Of a DNA stretch of 10,275 nucleotides, positions 6,151 to 10,275 are shown one piece after another. A program made the position numbers and the translations under genes. Source of the DNA: Candidatus Tectimicrobiota bacterium (GTDB lineage Bacteria; JACPSX01); assembly GCA_016193065.1 (NCBI GenBank), contig JACPSX010000283.1:1-10275 (forward strand). Reading direction: 5' to 3'. Position 1 is the stretch's first letter. Each line of letters opens with the position of its first letter. Under the pieces are notes generated by a model. The model was given only the letters and a program-made list of their open reading frames with translations. It was not told where the DNA came from and searched no databases.

Positions 6151-6711
6151 CTACTTCACTTTCAGGGCCGAAATCAGCTGGTCCCATTCGGGCCTGCTCA
6201 GGTCTCGTCCCCCCACGGCCTTCCCGGCGATTCTTCCTTTCCCGTCGATGAGAACCAGCGTCGGCGGGGCAAAAAATTCATAGGACCGGGCCACCTTCAT
6301 GTCCTTGTCCAAGAGGATCGGGAACGTCGCTCCCTTCTCCCGCACAAAGGGGCGGACCACCTTCTCTCCTTCCGCATCGATGGAGATCCCCAGGACCACC
6401 AGGTTTTCAGCTTTGTGCTTCTTGTAGAACGCCTCGAAGGAAGGAAACTCCTCCCGGCAGCTTGGTCACCAGGTGGCCCAGAAAACCAGCAGGATGGGTT
6501 TTCCCCGCCAATCGGAGAGTTTCTTCTTCCCTCCGTTGAGGTCCGGCAAAGTAAAATTCGGAGCCGGACGAACCGTCTGCGGCTCAAACCCCAGGGCCTT
6601 GAGGAGCCCCGGTTCGACCCCCATTGCCGTGGCGCGAAAAGCAAACATCACGAGAACAATGATGCTCAGGCCATAAACCCACCGGGACGTTCCTTTACGT
6701 TGCTTTCCCAT
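6151..6711 (-). CDS. Selenocysteine TlpA/ResA-family thioredoxin (WUPSC active site)
   Basis: Reading TGA at 6466-6468 as Sec gives one 186-residue protein instead of two broken frames. It has an N-terminal signal anchor (VYGLSIIVLVMFAF, residues 12-27), then the TlpA/ResA core: APNFTLPDLNGGKKKLSDWR, the strand LLVFWATW ending at residue 81, Sec82, PSC with Cys85 and REEFPSFEAFYKK. The rest holds VVLGISIDAEGEKV, FPILLDKDMKVARSY, and the cis-proline segment FFAPPTLVLIDGKGRI. Canonical relatives have WCPPC, so Sec sits exactly at the nucleophilic Cys. A 7-bp SECIS-like hairpin follows at 6439-6455. The start ATG at 6711 has a G-rich ribosome site (GGGAGGGGG). It acts in the periplasm, probably reduced by CcdA (next gene) and reducing haem-site or other disulfides. 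A decayed copy lies at 8446-8679. A frameshift or sequencing error is unlikely because frame and homology continue directly. Confidence 0.92.
6439..6455 (-). promoter_or_regulatory. Candidate bacterial SECIS hairpin of the Sec TlpA gene
   Basis: Minus-strand GGGAGGA pairs with TCCTTCC (7 bp, one G-U) around loop GTT. The loop starts 17 nt after the TGA at 6466-6468, close to the spacing in E. coli fdhF. Loop and closing pairs match the glutaredoxin element at 2078-2094. Confidence 0.75.
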
Positions 6712-6754
6712 CGGATATCCCCCTCCCCCTTATTCTCCCCGTGTCATCCAGATC

Positions 6755-6776
6755 CGAGATCGTGTCGGGGATCTCG
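6755..6776 (-). other. Inverted repeat between doxX copy 1 and the TlpA gene
   Basis: CGAGATC and GATCTCG form a perfect 7-bp stem around 8 bases in the 82-base gap. There is no U-run, so a terminator is doubtful. It could be an operator or an RNA element setting relative output of the two genes. Confidence 0.4.
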
Positions 6777-6793
6777 TTAAGATCCGATCAATC

Positions 6794-7177
6794 TCATTGC
6801 AAACTCCAAGGCCAGGAAGAGATGAATGTGATCAGAAGCGCCCCTCCAGACAGGGCGATGTTTTTCCAGAAATGGTGCAACTGGTTCATGCGGACCATGG
6901 GGTCCTTCTCCGCCCAGAAGTTGTGCATCTTAAAGGCAGTGGGAACGAGGAAAATGATCAAGAGCCATCCCCCAAGCACCGGCTGGTAGCCCAGCAGGAT
7001 ACTAAGACCGCCCAATAGCATCAAAATCCCGGTGCCCGCCACGGCCAGGCCGGGGGCCGGGATCCCCTTGCTGCGGGAGTACGCAGTCAGTTGGCCCATA
7101 TCCGCAAAGTGATGGATGCCATTCCAGATAAAAAACCCGCCAAAGACGATGCGACCGATCAGGAAGAGTACGTTCAT
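6794..7177 (-). CDS. DoxX family membrane protein (copy 1)
   Basis: A 127-residue DoxX-family protein with about four membrane helices: NVLFLIGRIVFGGFFIW, a helix in GLAVAGTGILMLLGGLSIL, GGWLLIIFLVPTAF, and a C-terminal IALSGGALLITFISSWPW. The family pattern LTAYSRSKGIPAPGLAV and the loop MHNFWAEKDPMVRMNQLHHF are clear. DoxX-type proteins sit in the inner membrane and are linked to quinone-dependent sulfur or thiol oxidation in some organisms, though the role of many members is unknown. The ATG at 7177 follows GCGAGGAG and overlaps the stop of a tiny upstream frame. It is followed by Sec TlpA and CcdA, which suggests membrane thiol redox work. Copy 2 at 8680-9063 is about 78% identical by hand count. 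Confidence 0.93.
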   Translation of the reverse strand: MNVLFLIGRIVFGGFFIWNGIHHFADMGQLTAYSRSKGIPAPGLAVAGTGILMLLGGLSILLGYQPVLGGWLLIIFLVPTAFKMHNFWAEKDPMVRMNQLHHFWKNIALSGGALLITFISSWPWSLQ

Positions 7178-7242
7178 GGCTCCTCGCCTTTCTCGCTGTT
7201 GCCCTTTCCAGGGTTCTCAGGGGATGGGGTTTCAGGAGCCAT
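7174..7242 (-). CDS. Possible 22-residue ORF coupled to doxX
   Basis: An ATG at 7242 opens a 22-codon frame rich in Pro, Glu, Gly and Lys (MAPETPSPENPG...). Its TGA overlaps the DoxX start as ATGA, so it could be a leader that couples translation. The ribosome site is weak (AAGG about 11 bases upstream). About 40 bases before the ATG of DoxX copy 2 resemble this stretch, but the frame there is not the same, which argues against a conserved peptide. Confidence 0.25.
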   Translation of the reverse strand: MAPETPSPENPGKGNSEKGEEP

Positions 7243-7309
7243 TTTTAAGCTGCCTTCCTTTGTCGATCAAGCTTCTTTTCCCGGGCGGTTTCCTGCCCTC
7301 ACCCGGATG

Positions 7310-7969
7310 CTACTTGGGGGCGCAAGGATTCTTGGGAGCGCAAGGGTTACCCGCCGCCCCGCAAGGGTTCTTTGCCGCACAGGGATTCTTTGCCCCGGCG
7401 GGTTTCTTGGAAGCAGCGGCCTTGAACTTCTTTTGAACCTCACCGGAGTAGGCAGTTAGCGCTGCCAGCTCCTTCGAATCCCAGGCCAGCGGCTTGGCCG
7501 CCATGGGGACCACCATGCAGATCTGCACCATTTCATCCAGGTGGATCTTGGCCAAACCGGCCTTCTCCTGCACCATATCCACCGCATGCGGGTAAGGCTT
7601 GGCAAATCCGGGCTTGAAGGCTGCATTGTTCTGATGGCAGGTCTGGCAGGACAGGCCGTTGGTGCTCAGCTTGGTATCTTTCCAGAGCTGCTCTCCCAGC
7701 TTGACCAGCTCGGCCCGCTTGCCGGCAAAGAGCTTGGTCCCGGCAGGACGCGTGATCAGTTTGGGGTCCACTTCCCATTTTCCGGCCTTGGCTGGCTTGG
7801 CGGCACACGGGTTTGTTGGCGCGCACGGATTCGCCGCCTTTTTTGGTGCGCACGGGTTGGCTGCCGCGCACGGGTTAGCTGCCTTTTGCGCTGCATCGGC
7901 TGCTATGAGACCCAACCCGAGAATACCGGCAATCAGCATCACGACGATTAGCAAACCTCGAAGTCTCAT
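7310..7969 (-). CDS. Secreted monohaem cytochrome c with NPCA repeats at both ends
   Basis: A 219-residue c-type cytochrome. Residues 1-27 are a signal peptide (MRLRGLLIVVMLIAGILGLG, cleavage near DAAQK). A repeat tract at 31-58 has four NPC units (AANPCAAANPCAPKKAANPC then NPCA). The cytochrome domain at about 65-183 has one haem site CQTCH (108-112) and a candidate distal Met at 152 or 156 in ICMVVPMAAKPLAWDSKELA, a pattern seen in class I cytochromes. A second tract at 194-219 has four more NPC units (NPCAAKNPCGAAGNPCAPKN...). The ATG at 7969 follows GGAGGGG; 19 extra upstream codons are not needed. Electron transfer in the periplasm is likely. The eight NPC cysteines might bind metal or form disulfides, but this is unproven. 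It heads the run of redox genes, with a complex hairpin leader 84 bases upstream. Confidence 0.9.
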   Translation of the reverse strand: MRLRGLLIVVMLIAGILGLGLIAADAAQKAANPCAAANPCAPKKAANPCAPTNPCAAKPAKAGKWEVDPKLITRPAGTKLFAGKRAELVKLGEQLWKDTKLSTNGLSCQTCHQNNAAFKPGFAKPYPHAVDMVQEKAGLAKIHLDEMVQICMVVPMAAKPLAWDSKELAALTAYSGEVQKKFKAAASKKPAGAKNPCAAKNPCGAAGNPCAPKNPCAPK

Positions 7970-8052
7970 GAAATCCCCTCCTCTCAGTTCGGCGTTAGCT
8001 TCAAAGGCCACGCACAAAATAACCAACTCTGAGGTTGTAACCTTTTAACTTG

Positions 8053-8115
8053 CCAGATAGTATGGTTGCCTCATGCTATCTGGGGTCTGATGAACAGACT
8101 GTAGTTCAGACTACA
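8053..8115 (-). other. Three back-to-back hairpins (possible structured leader or 3' RNA element)
   Basis: Read on the minus strand: TGTAGT/ACTACA with loop CTGA (8100-8115); directly next to it GTCTG/CAGAC with loop TTCAT (8085-8099); and one base on, a 12-bp stem (one G-U) made of CCAGATAGCATG and CATACTATCTGG with a 7-base loop (8053-8083). The GTCTG in the first hairpin could instead pair with the CAGAC of the second. The block lies between the stop of the candidate Sec peptide and the cytochrome start. Confidence 0.55.
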
Positions 8116-8133
8116 AATCCCTCGCTTCGGTCC

Positions 8134-8229
8134 TCAAAAGATCAACTTATAGATGATCGCCCCTACCCCTCCCAGGAGTAGCAACCACGTGGAGGGTCAC
8201 ATCTGCCTCCAAAGACTTTTCCTCTTCAT
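8134..8229 (-). CDS. Candidate 31-residue membrane selenopeptide (in-frame TGA)
   Basis: An ATG at 8229 with GGGAG 5-6 bases upstream opens a frame with TGA as codon 11 (8197-8199) and a TGA stop at 8134-8136. Read with Sec it is MKRKSLWRQMU followed by PSTWLLLLGGVGAIIYKLIF: a basic start, one Sec and one membrane helix. UPST resembles the UPSC of the Sec TlpA. A 7-bp hairpin with loop TGGGA begins 22 nt past the TGA, fitting a SECIS. The peptide has no Cys. Without recoding it would be a ten-residue stub followed by a hydrophobic stretch that happens to be open. It lies between the decayed TlpA copy and the cytochrome gene. It may instead be chance or a remnant; family unknown. Confidence 0.45.
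8163..8181 (-). promoter_or_regulatory. Candidate SECIS hairpin of the small Sec peptide
   Basis: Minus-strand CTACTCC pairs with GGGGTAG (7 bp, one G-U) around loop TGGGA. G is the second loop base, and the loop starts 22 nt after the TGA at 8197-8199. Confidence 0.45.
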
Positions 8230-8445
8230 GGTTCTCCCTTCTGAAGGTCTTTCCTCCCACAAGAGGAAAATGGAATCCCGGCCAGCAAACAGGTTCGGTT
8301 CTCGGCACTCTGTCGACTTATTTCATGCTAGATAGATGAAAGCGGATCCCGTTGGATTCAAAAACTTTCACTTTTTTCCGAAGCCACGGGGTTTGCAGAT
8401 CCTGAATTCGTCTTCTGGTGCAGAGTCTAGCAGAGGATTTCTTGT
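8230..8445. other. Intergenic spacer with no clear gene
   Basis: These 216 bases separate the TlpA remnant from the candidate Sec peptide. The only structure noticed is a short inverted repeat, TTTCAT/ATGAAA, at 8321-8341. The loss of TlpA similarity at about 8480 and the unrelated sequence here mark the end of the duplicated block. Confidence 0.35.
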
Positions 8446-8679
8446 CTACCTTCGGAGACATGGCCGCGCCGGACGCCGCGGACGAAGGGCAGATTTTCCC
8501 CGCCCATCGGAGAGCTTTTTGTTCCCTCCGTTGAGGGCCGGCAGTGTGAAATCCGGGGCGGCCTGAAGCGCCCCTGGCTCAAATCCCAGAGCCTTGAGGA
8601 GGTCCGGCTCGATCCCCAGTGCCCGCCCGATGGCCCCGAAGACGAGCAGAACCGCAAGATCCGTCCGGATTGGCCACGC
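8446..8679 (-). pseudogene. Decayed 5' copy of the Sec TlpA gene
   Basis: Directly after the DoxX copy 2 stop, the same frame reads into LAVLLVFGAIGRALGIEPD, LLKALGFEPGALQAAPDF and TLPALNGGNKKLSDGRGK. This matches the N-terminal half of the intact Sec TlpA (MGVEPGLLKALGFEPQTV, APNFTLPDLNGGKKKLSDWR). Similarity is lost after the GRGK segment, and the frame stops at TAG 8446-8448 before any FWATWU active site. No start codon or ribosome site remains, so it is a truncated remnant of a duplicated DoxX-TlpA pair. Confidence 0.85.
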
Positions 8680-9063
8680 TCATTGCAGGCTCCAGGGCCA
8701 TGAGGAGATGGACGTGATCAGAAGAGAGGCTGCAGCCAGGGCGATGTTTTTCCAGAAATGGTGCATCTGGTTCATGCGGATCATGGGGTCCTTCTCCGCC
8801 CAGAAGTTGTGCATCTTATAGGCGCTCGCAATGAGGAAGATCACCAGCAACCATCCTCCAATCACCGGCTGGTAGCCCAGCAGGATACTCAACCCACCCG
8901 CCAGCATCAGTAGTGCGGTGCCCACAACGGCCAGGCCGGGAGCCGGAACCCCCTTGCTGCGGGAGTATGCAGTCATCTGCTTCAATTCGACAATGTTATA
9001 GATACCGCGCCAGACGAAGAAGCCCCCAAAGACAATGCGACCAATCAGGAAGAGAACATTCAT
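8680..9063 (-). CDS. DoxX family membrane protein (copy 2)
   Basis: A 127-residue paralogue of the DoxX protein at 6794-7177, the same length and about 78% identical by hand count. Differences cluster in the first periplasmic or cytoplasmic loop (GIYNIVELKQMTAY against GIHHFADMGQLTAY) and in conservative membrane positions. The C-terminal SSWPWSLQ is unchanged. The ATG at 9063 follows AAGGAGAAGAG and matches the start of copy 1; a longer start at 9105 is not supported. The frame is intact with no disabling changes, so it is probably still functional although its TlpA partner has decayed. A hydantoinase remnant lies 60 bases upstream, so its promoter is not obvious. Confidence 0.92.
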   Translation of the reverse strand: MNVLFLIGRIVFGGFFVWRGIYNIVELKQMTAYSRSKGVPAPGLAVVGTALLMLAGGLSILLGYQPVIGGWLLVIFLIASAYKMHNFWAEKDPMIRMNQMHHFWKNIALAAASLLITSISSWPWSLQ

Positions 9064-9123
9064 GACTCTTCTCCTTTCTCGAAGTTGTCCTTCCCAGAAA
9101 AACACCCGCCCCCAAAACCGGGT

Positions 9124-9393
9124 TTAAGGTCGACACGCCGAACCGGTTCTCCGTTTCTCCGTAAGCACCCAGTCGATCTCTAACGAGTCTTCTTTCAAGA
9201 AAACGCCGTAGGCGGCCTGGGCGGTCGCTATGGACACATAGCCGCGCCCGACGTCCCGGACGACCCGCTCCACTTCCCTGTGGAGCGGGTCTCCGTATCC
9301 ACCGCCTCCCGGGTACTCGATGAGGATGCGGTCTTCCCTGGAGAAGATGGATCCGCATTCGTTAGAGACGGCAAGGACCCCGCCCCCATGGGA
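9124..9393 (-). pseudogene. C-terminal remnant of hydantoinase B (HyuB)
   Basis: A frame with no start codon encodes GGGVLAVSNECGSIF, then RILIEYPGGGGYGDPLHREV, ERVVRDVGRGYVSIATAQAA and YGVFLKEDSLEIDWVL, and ends at TAA 9124-9126. The PGGGGYGDP signature followed by a DV..GYVS..A...YGV tail is typical of the extreme C-terminus of N-methylhydantoinase B / acetone carboxylase-type alpha subunits, normally more than 500 residues long. The frame is closed by TGA at 9427-9429, and nothing upstream resembles the missing body. It is a leftover of a deletion or rearrangement. Confidence 0.85.
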
Positions 9394-9421
9394 TCGAAGT
9401 CCCCTCGCACAGTTTGCAAAA

Positions 9422-9476
9422 AACTTTCAAGAAGTTGGAGTCCAATTCTCAAGCCCTTGAGGTCTAACTGTCAAGG
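9422..9476 (-). promoter_or_regulatory. Palindrome cluster with a possible promoter
   Basis: Four short inverted repeats overlap here: AACTT/AAGTT (9422-9436), TTGGAGTCCAA (9435-9445), CTCAAG-CC-CTTGAG (9448-9461) and CCTTGA/TCAAGG (9455-9476). On the minus strand TTGACA (9469-9474) and GAGAAT (9445-9450) lie 18 bases apart, a passable promoter. It points at the HyuB remnant and the DoxX copy 2 gene. An operator or an old recombination joint are both possible. Confidence 0.4.
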
Positions 9477-9539
9477 CTTTTTCGAAGAAGTTACGCGAAA
9501 GAGTACCGTCGTCTGGAAAAAATGCCAGCGGCCCCTGCC

Positions 9540-10275
9540 CTATTCCGCCGGCTTTTGCCGGAGGTGCTTGGGGATGACCAGGTTCTCCAGCAACTCAAAG
9601 GCAAACTCGGCGAGGACGGCCAGCAGCGCGGCGGGAACCGCGCCTTCCAAAATCAGAGAGGGATCATTCAGAGCGAGCCCGGTCACAATCGGCTCACCCA
9701 GACCCCCGGCTCCGATGAAGGCGGCCAGCGTGGCTGTGCCGATGTTGATGACGGCGGCCGTCTTGATGCCGGCCAGAATCATCGGAGCGCCCAGAGGGAG
9801 CTCGACGTGCCGCAGCCGCTGCCAGGCGGTGAGGCCCATGCCCACGGCGACTTTTTTCAGCACCGGATCGATGGAAAACAGGGCGGCCGCCGTGTTCCTC
9901 AAAATGGGAAGAAGCGCGTACAGAAAAAGCGCCACGATGGCGGGCGTGGGGCCGATCCCAAGCAGTGGGATCATGAAGGCCAGGAGAGCGATGGAGGGGA
10001 TGGTCTGCAGCAACCCCGCCACGTAAATGACCGGCCGGGAGATCACGCGCAGCCGGTAGACGAAAACTCCAAAGGGGATCGCCACGGCCATCGCCGCCAG
10101 GAGTGCAATCAGGGTCAGCTTGAGGTGCGTGGCGACACGGGAGAGCAAGGTGACCCACTTACCCGGCTCCACGAAACCGCCCTGGCCGTGCAGCAACCCT
10201 TTTTTGCTTAGAAACCCCCGGGCGATTTCCGCAAAGCTCTTCCCCTCCAGAACGGCCATTCCGTTGAGTTCCTGC
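9540..10275 (-). CDS. Osmoprotectant-type ABC transporter permease, probably fused to a binding domain (5' end beyond window)
   Basis: The visible part ends at TAG 9540-9542 and encodes an OpuB/OpuC/YehW-type permease for quaternary amines such as glycine betaine or choline. Helices include LKLTLIALLAAMAVAIPFGV, VIYVAGLLQTIPSIALLAFM and PAIVALFLYALLPILRNTAA. The EAA-like cytoplasmic loop reads VAVGMGLTAWQRLRHVELPL then GAPMILAGIKTA, before IGTATLAAFIGAGGLGEPI. An ATG at 10257-10259 could start it, but the frame continues to the window edge as QELNG, and the stretch QELNGMAVLEGKSFAEIARG FLSKKGL resembles the C-terminal end of an OsmX/OpuBC binding domain (MQELNxxV...EGK.P.EVAR.FL..KGL). It is therefore probably the end of a binding-protein/permease fusion. 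The ATPase is not in the window. Confidence 0.88.
   Translation of the reverse strand, partial: QELNGMAVLEGKSFAEIARGFLSKKGLLHGQGGFVEPGKWVTLLSRVATHLKLTLIALLAAMAVAIPFGVFVYRLRVISRPVIYVAGLLQTIPSIALLAFMIPLLGIGPTPAIVALFLYALLPILRNTAAALFSIDPVLKKVAVGMGLTAWQRLRHVELPLGAPMILAGIKTAAVINIGTATLAAFIGAGGLGEPIVTGLALNDPSLILEGAVPAALLAVLAEFAFELLENLVIPKHLRQKPAE

Larger units (their letters stand above)
8446..9103 (-). repeat. Duplicated DoxX-TlpA block (copy 2 of 6466-7217)
   Basis: DoxX followed by TlpA occurs twice in the same order and orientation. Similarity also covers about 40 bases before each DoxX ATG (GAGAAAGG(C/A)GA(G/A)GAG). Copy 1 keeps an intact Sec TlpA; copy 2 has lost its active-site half and the 82-base DoxX-TlpA gap. 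Confidence 0.8.

Noticed and set aside
6466-6468. TGA read as a real stop giving two separate half-genes
   Set aside because: Frame and TlpA homology continue directly through the codon, which lies exactly at the catalytic Cys. The downstream half has no proper start for the active-site segment, and a SECIS-like hairpin follows.
1602-6711. A changed genetic code with TGA as Trp or Cys, or TGA as sequencing errors
   Set aside because: TGA is the natural stop of the glutaredoxin, AhpD-like, DoxX and pentahaem cytochrome genes. Trp and Cys are coded normally by TGG and TGC/TGT. Four separate errors all at redox Cys positions with hairpins behind them are improbable.
7310-7969. NPCA-coding repeats seen as a CRISPR or tandem DNA array
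   Set aside because: The repeats are short, in frame, variable in their linkers and lie within a cytochrome gene with a signal peptide.
8427-8657. A 76-codon minus-strand frame beginning MRFCSSSGPSGG
   Set aside because: It is the wrong frame of the TlpA remnant. The neighbouring frame shows clear TlpA similarity.

Overview
All credible genes in this window lie on the minus strand, so the text reads right to left. The DNA is mostly GC-rich and codes for NMT1/TauA-type and osmoprotectant-type ABC uptake proteins, a hydantoinase B remnant, c-type cytochromes with CXXCH haem sites and a CcdA/TlpA thiol system. This suggests a Gram-negative bacterium with a respiratory periplasm, of the kind found in soil or subsurface lineages such as NC10, Rokubacteria or deltaproteobacterial groups. 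The phylum is a guess.

The main discovery is a cluster of genes interrupted by in-frame TGA codons that look like selenocysteine (Sec, U) sites. They are: (1) a glutaredoxin with UxxC in place of CxxC (1910..2152); (2) a 103-residue zinc-ribbon-like protein whose first two CxxC knuckles are both CxxU (1602..1913), starting inside the stop codon of the glutaredoxin; (3) a membrane-anchored TlpA/ResA thioredoxin with WUPSC in place of WCxxC (6151..6711); and, less surely, (4) a 31-residue one-helix membrane peptide (8134..8229). Each TGA is followed 16 to 22 nt later by a stem-loop whose apical loop has G in its first two positions, as expected of a bacterial SECIS element. Standard ORF callers break or miss all four genes. 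TGA is also used as an ordinary stop here, so a changed genetic code is not the explanation.

Layout, right to left. 10275-9540: end of an osmoprotectant-type ABC binding-protein/permease. 9540-9124: a palindrome-rich spacer and a hydantoinase B remnant. 9063-8446: a DoxX gene followed by a decayed TlpA copy, which together duplicate the DoxX-TlpA pair further left. 8229-8053: the candidate Sec peptide and three back-to-back hairpins. 7969-3560: a probable periplasmic redox operon of monohaem cytochrome with NPCA repeats, a doubtful tiny ORF, DoxX, Sec-TlpA, CcdA, a small secreted NPCA/IYREKLEREV repeat protein, and a pentahaem cytochrome. 3507-2276: an AT-richer insert with a TetR regulator and an AhpD-like protein, each preceded by a near-identical operator. 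2152-564: an apparent operon of Sec-glutaredoxin, double-Sec ribbon protein and an ABC solute-binding protein. 327-1: a second, paralogous solute-binding protein cut by the window edge.

Together the genes suggest thiol/selenol electron flow from the cytoplasm through CcdA to periplasmic TlpA, probably serving cytochrome c maturation or protection of Cys-rich secreted proteins. A separate cytoplasmic Sec-glutaredoxin/ribbon pair sits beside it. The functional links are inferred from gene order and families.
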